Part shown: positions 26,447-35,165 of the stretch, piece by piece
How positions within the stretch are numbered: the stretch's first letter is position 1
Layout of the letters: each line of letters starts with the position of its first letter
Source: Pseudomonas sp. S04
GTDB lineage: Bacteria > Pseudomonadota > Gammaproteobacteria > Pseudomonadales > Pseudomonadaceae
Direction: 5' to 3'
Length of the DNA: 64,000 nt
Assembly (NCBI RefSeq): GCF_009834545.1
Contig: NZ_CP019427.1
Location: 186,001-250,000, forward strand
Program-made: the position numbers and the translations under genes
The notes under the pieces: generated by a model
What the model was told of the DNA's origin: nothing
Databases searched by the model: none
The model's input: the letters and a program-made list of their open reading frames with translations, nothing else

Positions 26447-26476
26447 TTTCAGTCGCTCTTTTTATTGGGATTGGCC

Positions 26477-28234
26477 ATGCCCGAGATTATCCAGCGCAAG
26501 TATTTCGTCGATCTGCTGTTTCGGCAATCCTACGCGGTGCTGTTTGCCAACTTCGTCATACCCTTGCCGGTGGCGTATGTGTTCAGGCATGCCGTGCCCT
26601 TGAGCTGGATCATTGGCTGGATCCTGGCGATGTACGGCCTGACGGCTATCCGGCTGCTGCTCTCGCGAACTTACTTTAGCCAATCCCCACGGATCGACCA
26701 CCACCAGGCGCAACAGTGGGCCTGGCGGGCATCGGCGCTGTCGTGGATGTCGAGCCTGCTCTGGGGCGTGCTCGGCTGGGTCGGCTTTGCCGCCGGCGAT
26801 CCACAGTTGCTGGCGTTTACCTGCGTGGTGCTGACCGGCCTGGTGTGTGGAGCGGTGCCGTCACTGTCGGCATTCCCGCCGGCCTACGCCGGTTCGCTGG
26901 TGGCCATGCTGCTGCCCGTCACCCTGCAGTGCCTGCTGCATTCCGGTGAAACCTACACCATCTACCTGTTCTTTCTCGCCTGCCTGGCCGGGGTCAATCT
27001 GTATTACAGCCGGGTCACCTACCGCACGCTGTGCGAGACCATCCGCTTGCGCCTGGAAAACGTCGAACTGGTTGGCCGCCTGGAGCAGGAGCGTGATCGC
27101 GCGCAGGCTGCCGATCAAGCCAAATCGCGTTTCCTGGCGGCTGCCAGTCATGACTTGCGCCAACCTATCCATGCCCTTGGCCTGTTTGTCGCGGGCCTGG
27201 CGGCGCTGGCTGAGCGCGGCGCTGTGCGGGCCGACAAGGCGCGTGAGGTGGCGGCTCGCCTGGGCGCGGTGATCGGCAATCTCGGTAGCCTGCTCAACGG
27301 CTTGCTGGACATCTCGCGGCTGGACGCTGGCGTGGTGGTGGTGAAGCGCGAAGCAGTGTCGCTGGAACGCTTGTTCATCGACCTGGGCGACGAATTCGAG
27401 GCCATCGCCCGCACCCGCCAGTTGCACTGGCGAATCCACCCCAACCACCATTGGGTCGACACCGACCCGGTGTTGCTCAAGCGCATCCTCGATAACCTGC
27501 TGTCCAACGCTTTTCGCTACACCGATGGCGGCGGCGTCCTGCTGGGCTGTCGGCGGCGGGGCGGACAGTTGGAGATCCAGGTCTTCGATACCGGGCCGGG
27601 CATTGCAGCGGAGTATCGCGGGCAGATTTTCGAAGAGTTCGTCCAGTTGCATAACCCCGAGCGCGACCGCAGCCAAGGGCTCGGCCTGGGCTTGGCGATC
27701 GTGCGTCATACCGCGCGCCTGCTGGGGCATGCAACACGCCTGGTCTCGGTGCCAGGGCGTGGTTCGATGTTCTCGATCCGGGTCCCGCTTGCGGCGCCGG
27801 CGAGCAGCTCAGCCATCGCGCCGCAGCTGCAACGCTCGGACAATGCCCTGGGCATTCTGATCATCGATGATGAACCCAGCGTGCTGGAGGCCCTGCGCGA
27901 TTTGCTGGAAGTCTGGGGCCACAGGGTCTACGCGGGCGCCTCGGTGGCGCAGGCCTGTGAGCAGCATGGCGCAGCGAGCGAGACAGGGCGGGCGGCGGTG
28001 GACCTGATCCTCAGTGACTACCGCCTGAACGGCATGAGCGGCCTGGAGGCGATCCGCCGCGCCCGGCAGTACCTCGATCAAGCCGTGCCGGCGATCATCA
28101 TTACCGGCGACACTTCACAGGCGTGCCAGCAAGAGACCGCCGCGAGCCATTTCCGGGTCTTGCAAAAACCCCTCGACGCGGCGGTCTTGCGTGACAGCCT
28201 CAAGGCCTGCCTGGATGCTCGAATGGCCCGCTGA
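26477..28234 (+). CDS. Hybrid sensor histidine kinase with C-terminal receiver
   Basis: 585 residues. Five to six membrane helices (about 18-180) form the sensor with no large periplasmic domain. The dimerisation domain has H225 in ASHDLRQPIHALGLF. The ATPase domain (about 330-445) has N-box DNLLSNAFRYTDGGG and G-boxes DTGPGIA and GLGLGLAIV. A C-terminal receiver (about 460-585) has D514 in LILSDYRLNG. The ATG at 26477 is set by GGGA 6 nt away. The extra receiver could be an internal phosphate sink beside the divergent LuxR-type regulator. Signal unknown. Confidence 0.93.
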   Translation: MPEIIQRKYFVDLLFRQSYAVLFANFVIPLPVAYVFRHAVPLSWIIGWILAMYGLTAIRLLLSRTYFSQSPRIDHHQAQQWAWRASALSWMSSLLWGVLGWVGFAAGDPQLLAFTCVVLTGLVCGAVPSLSAFPPAYAGSLVAMLLPVTLQCLLHSGETYTIYLFFLACLAGVNLYYSRVTYRTLCETIRLRLENVELVGRLEQERDRAQAADQAKSRFLAAASHDLRQPIHALGLFVAGLAALAERGAVRADKAREVAARLGAVIGNLGSLLNGLLDISRLDAGVVVVKREAVSLERLFIDLGDEFEAIARTRQLHWRIHPNHHWVDTDPVLLKRILDNLLSNAFRYTDGGGVLLGCRRRGGQLEIQVFDTGPGIAAEYRGQIFEEFVQLHNPERDRSQGLGLGLAIVRHTARLLGHATRLVSVPGRGSMFSIRVPLAAPASSSAIAPQLQRSDNALGILIIDDEPSVLEALRDLLEVWGHRVYAGASVAQACEQHGAASETGRAAVDLILSDYRLNGMSGLEAIRRARQYLDQAVPAIIITGDTSQACQQETAASHFRVLQKPLDAAVLRDSLKACLDARMAR

Positions 28235-28245
28235 ACTGCGCCGCC

Positions 28246-28767
28246 TCAGGCGCGGCCGTGGGTCATGCTGCGCACCGGACCTGCCCGTTGCTCGATCTGC
28301 TCCTTGAGGTCATGGCGCAGGCCCAGCAGGAATGCCAGTTCGGCCACCACGAACAGCGGCCCGACGATCAACCCGCTGACATCATCGACAAACGCCGGTT
28401 TGCGTCCTTCGTAGTAATGCCCGACAAACTGGATCACCCAACCCAGCACAAACAGCCCGATGCCGCTGCCCAGCCACACCCCGGTGCTTTGCACCGCGAC
28501 GACCTGGCCCAGCCACACGGACAGGCCGAGCAGCACCGTCATGAGCACGCCCAGGCGCACTTCCAGGCGCAGGTAGAACCACGCCGAGGCCAGGGCCACG
28601 AGCACTGCCGGCGACAGCCAGAGCCCGGCCACCGACCAGGACGGCCGTGACAGCAGCACCGCGACGGCCACCACAATCAACGGAATCCCGATAAAGTGGC
28701 TGGCGATATTGCGCGGGTCACGGTGGTAAGCGGCGTATTGACTGAGGTGGTCAACCAGGCTTTTCAT
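28246..28767 (-). CDS. Mpo1-like (DUF962/YGL010w) membrane protein
   Basis: 173 residues. The family N-terminus MKSLVDHLSQYAAYHRDPRN is followed by IASHFIGIPLIVVA and a later GHYYEGRKPAFVDD motif; the conserved His residues bind iron. Four membrane helices. The yeast homologue Mpo1 is a dioxygenase that shortens 2-hydroxy fatty acids, so a fatty-acid alpha-oxidation role is plausible. The start is fixed by AGGAGGA 7 nt upstream. Convergent with the kinase gene and divergent from the Crp/Fnr gene. Confidence 0.85.
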   Translation of the reverse strand: MKSLVDHLSQYAAYHRDPRNIASHFIGIPLIVVAVAVLLSRPSWSVAGLWLSPAVLVALASAWFYLRLEVRLGVLMTVLLGLSVWLGQVVAVQSTGVWLGSGIGLFVLGWVIQFVGHYYEGRKPAFVDDVSGLIVGPLFVVAELAFLLGLRHDLKEQIEQRAGPVRSMTHGRA

Positions 28768-28852
28768 TGTTATTCCTCCTGTAGGGATGTTGATCATGCC
28801 CTGAGGCCCGTCGTTGCTCTGTCAGCCAGACGACAATCACTGTGGAGTCTTC

Positions 28853-29539
28853 ATGCAAATACCGGCCTGGCGTGCATGCCTGATGCAGGGGCAGTGGTTC
28901 AGCCACCTGCCATCCTGTCTTCAGGATAGCTTGCTGTCCCTGGCGCGCGTGCGGCACTTGTCCGCGGGGCAGCGCCTGTTCGGTCGCGGCGATGCACCCT
29001 GTGGCCTGTACGCCGTACTGGAGGGCGCGGTGCGGGTGGGGGCGGTGAGCGAGCAGGGCAAGGAGGCCTTGTTGAGCCTGATCGAAGCGCCGCACTGGTT
29101 CGGTGAAATCTGCCTGTTCGACGGCCAGCCACGCACCCATGATGCCTACGCGGTGGGGCCCTGCACCTTGTTGCAGCTGCCACAGGCCGCATTGCTGGCC
29201 TATCTCGATCAGCAACCACAGCACTGGCGGCAACTGGCGCTGCTGATGAGCCACAAACTGCGCCTGACCTTCATCAACCTTGAACAATTGACCCTGCTGG
29301 CGGCCCCGGCCCGGGTGGCACACCGGCTGCTGATGATCGCCGATGGCTATGGCGAGATCGAGCCGGCGCGGCGAGTCCTGCAACTGCCTCAGGAGCAACT
29401 GGCGTTGCTACTGTCACTGTCGCGCCAGACCACCAACCAGATCCTGCGGGACCTGGAAAGCCAAGGCATTCTCAGCCTGGGTTACGGTGCAATCGAGATC
29501 CTCGATGCCCCGCGGCTGCGCGCGCTGGTGCAGCCGTGA
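28853..29539 (+). CDS. Crp/Fnr-family transcription regulator
   Basis: 228 residues. A cyclic-nucleotide-binding fold (about 25-140) includes GRGDAPCGLYAVLEGAVRVG and GEICLFDGQPRTHDA; the Arg in QPRTHD lies where cAMP-binding members have RSA, so ligand binding is uncertain. The dimerisation helix (about 140-165) leads to a winged helix-turn-helix with QEQLALLLSLSRQTTNQIL. No N-terminal FNR-type cysteines, so it is not an iron-sulfur oxygen sensor. TGGAG lies 6 nt before the chosen ATG. Divergent from the Mpo1-like gene, its likely target. Confidence 0.88.
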   Translation: MQIPAWRACLMQGQWFSHLPSCLQDSLLSLARVRHLSAGQRLFGRGDAPCGLYAVLEGAVRVGAVSEQGKEALLSLIEAPHWFGEICLFDGQPRTHDAYAVGPCTLLQLPQAALLAYLDQQPQHWRQLALLMSHKLRLTFINLEQLTLLAAPARVAHRLLMIADGYGEIEPARRVLQLPQEQLALLLSLSRQTTNQILRDLESQGILSLGYGAIEILDAPRLRALVQP

Positions 29540-29627
29540 CGTGCTCGGTTGATCCGAAATAAGCGTTAGTGATGGGCTTTGGCCGCCAAGGCGCCTAGCC
29601 TGTAGCGACGAATATTCGAGGTGTGCC

Positions 29628-29993
29628 ATGCGATTGCTGTTAGTGGAAGACGAGCCGGAAATCGCCAAGGCGCTGGCCCAGGGCCTGAGCGAAGCCAGCT
29701 ACACGGTGGATGTGGCCGACAACGGCATGGCCGGTCGGCGTTTCATCGAGACCGTTGAATATGACCTGATCATTCTCGACGTGATGCTGCCGGGCCTGAA
29801 CGGCTGGCAACTGTTGCAACAGATCCGCCAGCTCGGTGCGACACCGATACTGTTCCTGACCACCAAGGACGGGATCGAGGACCGTTTGCGTGGCCTGGAA
29901 CTGCATGAAGATGACTACCTGCTCAAGCCGTTCACCCACAGCGCGCTGGTGGCGCGGGTACGCAAGTTGTTGCGCCGCGATCGCGGGCGCTAA
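29628..29993 (+). CDS. Receiver-only protein of OmpR type
   Basis: 121 residues, just a receiver domain: acidic pair at E7/D8, phospho-acceptor D51 in ILDVMLPG, Thr in FLTTKD, and K100 in YLLKPF. It looks like the N-terminal half of a CopR/OmpR-type regulator and ends where the linker to the winged helix normally begins (RKLLRRDRGR, stop). No DNA-binding domain follows in any frame before hipB, so this is either a stand-alone phospho-relay protein or a regulator that lost its output domain. GAGG precedes the ATG. No kinase adjacent. Confidence 0.85.
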   Translation: MRLLLVEDEPEIAKALAQGLSEASYTVDVADNGMAGRRFIETVEYDLIILDVMLPGLNGWQLLQQIRQLGATPILFLTTKDGIEDRLRGLELHEDDYLLKPFTHSALVARVRKLLRRDRGR

Positions 29994-30050
29994 GCCACCG
30001 GTCAGTGGCAGGCGCATTCTGTTCAGGGATTAGGCTAAGCTCTGGCTCAT

Positions 30051-30110
30051 TAATGCATTAAATACGATGCATACGTATGTTTTTAGTAAAAATGCACTGT
30101 ATAGGATGCA
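30051..30110. promoter_or_regulatory. Palindrome cluster upstream of hipBA
   Basis: Perfect palindrome TAATGCATTA (30051-30060), ATGCAT (30067-30072) overlapping ATACGTAT (30071-30078), and ATGCA again at 30092 and 30106. Repeated ATGCA cores before the antitoxin gene are candidate HipB operators, as hipBA operons are autoregulated. Binder inferred. Confidence 0.45.
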
Positions 30111-30120
30111 GGTGAGGCCC

Positions 30121-30369
30121 ATGGAAAACCTTGGCGAACTGATCAGATCGCTGCGCAAAGAACGCAAACTGACGCAGCAGGCACTGGCGATCCAGTACGG
30201 GATGAGCCGTGCCACTATCTCGGGCATCGAGAACAACTCCTTGTCGGAAATCGGTATCCGCAAGGTCGAAGCCATCCTTAATGGCTTTGGCTACGAGCTC
30301 ACGGCGGTACCTAGACAATCCCGGCGTGCGACATTGGACAGCCTGAAAAAGGTTAACTTCCATGAGTGA
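30121..30369 (+). CDS. hipB: HipB-like antitoxin (Xre-family)
   Basis: 82 residues with one Xre helix-turn-helix: LIRSLRKERKLTQQALAIQY, then GMSRATISGIENN. The C-terminal tail is basic (RQSRRATLDSLKK). It binds DNA and neutralises the HipA-like kinase encoded next; the genes overlap by 8 bp, so translation is coupled. GAGG lies only 3 nt before this ATG; an in-frame ATG at 30106 is an alternative start. A palindrome cluster precedes the gene. Confidence 0.88.
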   Translation: MENLGELIRSLRKERKLTQQALAIQYGMSRATISGIENNSLSEIGIRKVEAILNGFGYELTAVPRQSRRATLDSLKKVNFHE

Positions 30370-31594
30370 CGCGCTGGATAAGCAACGTTTGCATGTCAGT
30401 GTGTCCGGTTCTCCGGTAGGGACCCTGGGTCGCGGTCAGTCGCGCGATGATTCAGTGTTCAGTTATGCCGATGACGCGCAAGAAACCCACGCCGTCTCGT
30501 TGACCATGCCCGTTCGCCTGGAGAGCTATGCCTGGGCGCGCGGGTTGCCGCCGGTGTTTGAAATGAACCTGCCGGAAGGCGCGCTGCGTGAGGAACTGGT
30601 GCGTCGATTCAGCAAGGCGATTCGCGGCTTTGATGACTTCGCGCTGTTGGCGATCACTGGCCCTTACCAGTTGGGACGCCTGGGACTTTGCGAGATGGGC
30701 AGTGCCACTCCCCCACTCCCAGACACCCGCCTCGCAGACCTGCTGGTGCATGATGGCGCCCAAGGCCTGTTTGAAGACCTGTTGCACACTTATGGCCAGT
30801 ACTCGGGGGTCTCCGGGGTGCAGCCCAAAGTGCTGTTGCGCGACAGTGCTGCCCCCATAGACCGGCTGACCCATCGAGGGGCCACCCATCTGGTCAAGAC
30901 CTTTCGCCCGGAGGAATACCCGGAGCTGGCGGCAAACGAGTACTTCTGCATGCGCGCAGCGCTGCATTCGGGGCTTGAGGTGCCTGGATTCGAACTGAGT
31001 GAGCGCGGGAAATTCCTGGTCGTCGAGCGTTTTGATCTGAATGACCAAGGCTACCTGGGCTTCGAAGATTTCTGTGTACTCAACGCTTGGCCTTCCAGGG
31101 CCAAGTACGATGGCTCGTATGAAGGGGCTGCCAAGCAGATCAAGGCGTTCGTTTCTCCGCACTTGTTGGGCCAGGCCCTGGAGTCGTTCTTCAAGATTGT
31201 CGCGTTGTCGGCGGGCCTGAAAAATGGCGATGCACACCTGAAGAACTTTGGTGTGTTGTATCCCGACTGCAGTGCTGCGGCGCCCATCAGCTTCGCCCCG
31301 GCCTACGACATCGTCACCACCTCGGTCTATATCAAGACCGATAGCATGGCGTTGCTGTTGGGTGGCTCAAAAGCATGGCCCAAATACAAAATGCTGATGC
31401 GCTTTGGGCGCTCGGCCTGCAACCTGACCGAGGGCCGTTGCCATGAACTGTTGCAGCAAGTGGTTCATGGCATGGAGTCGGCGATGGTCGAGATGAGGGA
31501 TTACATCCGCAGCAATCGGGGTTTTGCCGAGATAGGCAAGGCCATGCTCGAGCAATGGCAGGCCGGCACTGAGCGCAGCCTGGTGAAGGGCTGA
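30362..31594 (+). CDS. hipA: HipA-like serine/threonine kinase toxin
   Basis: 410 residues, slightly shorter than E. coli HipA (440). Features: Gly-rich loop SGVSGVQPKV (about 148-156) with Ser151 at the inhibitory autophosphorylation position, ATP lysine in HLVKTF (K179), VVERFD hinge, catalytic loop NGDAHLKNFG (Asp about 290) and metal-binding Asp in AYDIV (about 315). HipA phosphorylates glutamyl-tRNA synthetase and so induces growth arrest; the target here may differ. All kinase residues are present, so the toxin looks active. It ends directly against the convergent AraC-type gene with no terminator. Confidence 0.92.
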   Translation: MSDALDKQRLHVSVSGSPVGTLGRGQSRDDSVFSYADDAQETHAVSLTMPVRLESYAWARGLPPVFEMNLPEGALREELVRRFSKAIRGFDDFALLAITGPYQLGRLGLCEMGSATPPLPDTRLADLLVHDGAQGLFEDLLHTYGQYSGVSGVQPKVLLRDSAAPIDRLTHRGATHLVKTFRPEEYPELAANEYFCMRAALHSGLEVPGFELSERGKFLVVERFDLNDQGYLGFEDFCVLNAWPSRAKYDGSYEGAAKQIKAFVSPHLLGQALESFFKIVALSAGLKNGDAHLKNFGVLYPDCSAAAPISFAPAYDIVTTSVYIKTDSMALLLGGSKAWPKYKMLMRFGRSACNLTEGRCHELLQQVVHGMESAMVEMRDYIRSNRGFAEIGKAMLEQWQAGTERSLVKG

Positions 31595-32599
31595 TCAGCG
31601 CAACCCATCGCGAAACTGCCCCGGTGTCATCCCGGTCCAGCGCTTGAATGCGCGGCTGAAGCTGCTGGTGTCGGCGAATCCCAACAGATAACTGATTTCG
31701 CTCAACGAGCACTGCGGGTCGCGCAGGTGCAGCAGGGCCAGGTTCTCGCGGCTTTCGTTGAGCAGGGTGTCGAAGCGACAGCCCTCGTCCGCCAGGTGCC
31801 GTTGCAGGCTGCGCAGGCTCAGGTGCAGGGCCTGGGCGATGCGTTCGGCGCTGGGTTCGCCTTCGGGCAGTTGCTCCTCGATGGCGTCGCGAACCTTGCG
31901 CTCCCAGGTCAGTGGCTTGAGTTGCGCCAGGGTGCGCTTGAGCACGGTCTCGTTGTGCTCGGCCAGTTCCGGGTTGGCGTCGTCCAGGTGACTGTCGAAA
32001 TCCTCCAGGGAAAACTCCAGGCGATCCTCTTCGGCGGCGAAGTACACCGGTGCGCGGAATACCTTGTGCCAGGGATGGGGGTCGGCCGGCTCCGCGCGCC
32101 GCAAGTACACTGCCAGTGGCGCGTATTCGCGGCCCAGGCGGTTGCGGCAGGTGCGCACATAGATCGCGGCGAAGGCATCGAGGGCTTCGGGAGCCGGCGC
32201 CGGGCTGTCGGCGGGGACTTTGAGGGTGAAGCAGTAGCGGTCCTCAGCCCGGCTCAAGTGCAGTTCGAGGGCATCACTGACGACCTGGTGATAACGCACG
32301 ATGCGCTCGAACACTTCGCGCAGGCTGCCACTCGCCACCAGCGCATAGCCCAGTGCGTGAAAAGTGGTCGGGCTGACGAACCGCGAGACCCGTAGGCCGA
32401 TCGCCGGGTCACCACTGGCCTGGACGGCCAGTTCCCATAGGCGCGTGGTGGCCGAGAGTGGATACCGCGCGTTGGGGTCGTCCATCAATTGTGGGTCGAG
32501 CCCGGCTTGCCGGCACAGCACATCGCTGTCGAAGCCCAGGGCATCGAGTTGTTTGCGCAGGGCGCGGGTCCAGCTGGCGAGTGAGGTGGGTTCAATCAT
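31595..32599 (-). CDS. AraC-family regulator with Arabinose_bd-type N-domain
   Basis: 334 residues. The N-terminal ~190 residues match the AraC subgroup (OruR/ArgR-like) with LWELAVQASGDPAIGLRVS and FHALGYALVASGSLREVFER. The C-terminal AraC HTH pair spans about 235-332 (RIAQALHLSLRSLQRHL; ISYLLGFADTSSFSRAFKRW; TGMTPGQFR). It is divergent from a membrane desaturase 100 bp away, and such pairs usually regulate the neighbour in response to a fatty acid. The ligand is unknown. Confidence 0.9.
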   Translation of the reverse strand: MIEPTSLASWTRALRKQLDALGFDSDVLCRQAGLDPQLMDDPNARYPLSATTRLWELAVQASGDPAIGLRVSRFVSPTTFHALGYALVASGSLREVFERIVRYHQVVSDALELHLSRAEDRYCFTLKVPADSPAPAPEALDAFAAIYVRTCRNRLGREYAPLAVYLRRAEPADPHPWHKVFRAPVYFAAEEDRLEFSLEDFDSHLDDANPELAEHNETVLKRTLAQLKPLTWERKVRDAIEEQLPEGEPSAERIAQALHLSLRSLQRHLADEGCRFDTLLNESRENLALLHLRDPQCSLSEISYLLGFADTSSFSRAFKRWTGMTPGQFRDGLR

Positions 32600-32699
32600 G
32601 ATGATTGGCGCTTCCGGTCAACAGGTTGGCGTTCACAGCTAGCGCCCAACGCGACCGCACAGGGCAGGATGCGAACATCAATAACCAGAGGATGGAAGC

Positions 32700-33773
32700 A
32701 TGCACGGTACTTCTGCAAGTCCCGAACGCCTGAATGCACAACAACGATCGGCGCATATTCGTGAAGTGGTGCTCGCCAAGGGCGTCGAGCTGCGCCAGCG
32801 CTACCCGCTCCTGCTGCATCAGGATGCGCTTGGCGCCGGCATCCTGGCCTTTGCCCTGGCCGGGATGGTCGGTTCGGCGGCGCTGTACATCAGCGGGCAC
32901 ATGGCCTGGTGGGTGTGCCTGCTGCTCAACGCTTTTTTTGCCTCGCTGACCCATGAGCTGGAGCACGACCTGATCCACAGCATGTACTTTCGCAAGCAGC
33001 GGCTGCCGCACAACCTGATGATGGGACTGGTCTGGCTGGCGCGCCCGAGCACCATCAACCCGTGGATCCGCCGTCACCTGCACCTCAATCACCACAAGGT
33101 ATCCGGCACCGAGAGCGACATGGAAGAGCGCGCCATCACCAACGGTGAGCCATGGGGCATCGCTCGGTTGCTGATGGTCGGCGATAACCTGATGTCGGCC
33201 TTTATCCGCATGCTGCGGGCCAAGACCTGGGCGCACAAGCTGAGCATTGTCCAGCGCAGCCTCAAGGTCTATGCGCCGCTGGCACTGCTGCATTGGGGCG
33301 CCTGGTACGTGTTCCTCGGCTTTCACGGGATCAACGGTATCGCCTGGCTGATGGGCACTGCGGTGGAGTGGTCAGCGAGCACATTGGCGGTGATGCAGGT
33401 GATCGATATCGCCGTGGTGGTGATCATTGGTCCCAACGTGCTGCGCACCTTCTGCCTGCACTTCGTCAGTTCGAACATGCACTATTACGGCGATATCGAG
33501 GCCGGTAACGTGATCCAGCAGACCCAGGTGCTCAACCCGTGGTGGATGTGGCCGATGCAAGCGTTCTGCTGCAACTTCGGCAGCAGCCACGGCATTCACC
33601 ATTTTGTGGTCAAGGAGCCGTTCTACATCCGCCAGTTGACTGTGCCGGTGGCACATAAGGTGATGCGTGAGATGGGGGTGCGGTTCAATGATTTCGGGAC
33701 CTTCGGCCGCGCCAACCGGTTTACCCGCAAGGAGCAGGTGGTGGGGGAGGACGTGCGTACCGTGCGGGCTTGA
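32700..33773 (+). CDS. Membrane fatty-acid desaturase / hydroxylase family
   Basis: 357 residues. Helices at about 44-62, 68-84 and in the 240s. Histidine boxes are HELEHD (85-90), HLHLNHH (126-132) and SSHGIHHF (about 295-302), the di-iron pattern of membrane desaturases and alkane-type hydroxylases. The second box (HxHxNHH) and overall length differ from DesA. The substrate is unknown; a fatty-acid-derived signal or terpenoid-like lipid is possible. Probably controlled by the divergent AraC-type regulator. Confidence 0.85.
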   Translation: MHGTSASPERLNAQQRSAHIREVVLAKGVELRQRYPLLLHQDALGAGILAFALAGMVGSAALYISGHMAWWVCLLLNAFFASLTHELEHDLIHSMYFRKQRLPHNLMMGLVWLARPSTINPWIRRHLHLNHHKVSGTESDMEERAITNGEPWGIARLLMVGDNLMSAFIRMLRAKTWAHKLSIVQRSLKVYAPLALLHWGAWYVFLGFHGINGIAWLMGTAVEWSASTLAVMQVIDIAVVVIIGPNVLRTFCLHFVSSNMHYYGDIEAGNVIQQTQVLNPWWMWPMQAFCCNFGSSHGIHHFVVKEPFYIRQLTVPVAHKVMREMGVRFNDFGTFGRANRFTRKEQVVGEDVRTVRA

Positions 33774-33795
33774 TGGGTGGTTCCATAGGCGCATA

Positions 33796-33828
33796 GGAGC
33801 GAGCCGGGCGGCGCTGCGCCTGCTCGCG
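33796..33828. repeat. REP-like palindrome
   Basis: GCGAGC ... GCTCGC arms around GGGCGGCGCTGCGCC, between the convergent ends of the desaturase and LysR genes. A degenerate REP unit. Confidence 0.6.
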
Positions 33829-33837
33829 ATCGGCGGT

Positions 33838-34758
33838 TCAAACGGCCACGGCCATGCCCTGTTTATCCACCGCCACCAGGGTTTCGATCAGGGCCCGCGC
33901 CGCCGGTGACAGGCGATAGCCGGTGCGGCTGACGATGCCGCAGCGGGCGTTCATGCTTTCGATGTTCTGCGCCAGGTTGCGCCAGTGCAACAGCGCCAGC
34001 GAGCCCTGGGCGATGTCTTCGACAAAAGCTTCTTCGGTGCCGACGCCAATTGCGTTGGACTGCAGCACGATCTTCACCAGCGCCGGAAAATGCTCGGTCT
34101 CGATGGTCGGGGAAAAATCGGTGCGGCCGCTGAGGTTGGCCAACAGTTTGCGAATGCCCGGCGGGATCAGCGTGGTTGCCAGCGGGTAGTCGAACATGTC
34201 GTTGGTCGACAGGCTTTCCTTGGCCAGCAACGGATGCCCCGGACGGCAGAAAAACACCCCGCGCCTGGGGGTCAGGGCGCGGGTCTGGAAGTTCGGGTCG
34301 GCCTCGAAGTGACGGATGTCGGCGATGAAAAATTCGATCTCTTCACGGCTTAGCGCGCGGCTGAGTTTTTCCCAGTTATCCACTTGAAAGCAGGTGCGCA
34401 CTTTTGGGTGCGCGTTGACGAATTGCGCCACTGCATCCGGCACCAGTTTCACCGCCGGCGCCGAGCCACAGCCAAAGTGCACTTCACCGGCATCGAGCTT
34501 GGTCATCTGCGTCACTTGCGCGCTGAGCAGCGCCGCGCCCTGGACCAGGGTCAAGGCGTGCTGCAATACCACCTGGCCCTCGGGGGTGGGACGCAGATCT
34601 TTGTTGGCGCGGTCCACCAGCACGCAACCGAACTCCTGCTCCAGGCCCTGGATACTGCGGCTGAAGGCCGGCTGGGTGATGCCCATGGCGTCGGCGGCGC
34701 GGACAAAACTGCGGTGCTCATTGAGGGCGATGAAGTAACGCAACTGACGAAGATCCAT
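33838..34758 (-). CDS. LysR-family transcription regulator
   Basis: 306 residues. The N-terminal winged HTH (1-62) reads LRQLRYFIALNEHRSFVRAA with TQPAFSRSIQGLEQEFG. The effector-binding domain spans about 90-295. It sits 407 bp from the divergent tonB-exbB-exbD operon. P. aeruginosa has, as I recall, a LysR gene (PA0191) near tonB2-exbB1-exbD1 and sulfur-ester genes, so a sulfur-source regulator is a fair inference. The ribosome site is weak. Confidence 0.88.
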   Translation of the reverse strand: MDLRQLRYFIALNEHRSFVRAADAMGITQPAFSRSIQGLEQEFGCVLVDRANKDLRPTPEGQVVLQHALTLVQGAALLSAQVTQMTKLDAGEVHFGCGSAPAVKLVPDAVAQFVNAHPKVRTCFQVDNWEKLSRALSREEIEFFIADIRHFEADPNFQTRALTPRRGVFFCRPGHPLLAKESLSTNDMFDYPLATTLIPPGIRKLLANLSGRTDFSPTIETEHFPALVKIVLQSNAIGVGTEEAFVEDIAQGSLALLHWRNLAQNIESMNARCGIVSRTGYRLSPAARALIETLVAVDKQGMAVAV

Positions 34759-34833
34759 AGGCTTTTACGGCATCCTGAAAATAGCTCGCCGGCATTTGCG
34801 ACAAGGGTTGCCTGAGGTTTTAAAGGCAACCTC

Positions 34834-34858
34834 TTATTCCGTCAACGAAGCATATAAG
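34834..34858 (+). promoter_or_regulatory. CysB-like motif upstream of tonB
   Basis: TTATTCC, then CGAA and CATATAAG: matches the motifs before the RBBP9-type hydrolase and MetQ-like genes (TTATTC...CGAATATA). Just upstream, GGTTGCC (34806-34812) and GGCAACC (34825-34831) form a further dyad. The remaining ~300 bp to tonB are non-coding, with an AT-rich tract at 34857-34890. Confidence 0.5.
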
Positions 34859-35165
34859 TACCTATTAGATCTAAATTGAATATATATAGAGCGGCGCTCG
34901 AAAACGGCGTCAGTTTTTCATGCCTTTGGCGAATATTTTCAATGCCTGCAAGGCATGGGATTTTTGCGCCTCCTCTGTAGCCCTTGAGCCGTGCGGCTTT
35001 GCGCCTGGACGCGGTTTTTTATATTCCATACGGTTCTATGTGAAGCCTTAAAAATTACTTTAAGGGATAAGCCTCTGCCGCCAATCATTCACCTCCAGGC
35101 ATTAGCGCGGGGGGAATCAGGCGCTGCTGTCGGGTTATTCGCAAAAGACCGTAGGGAGTCATTCA

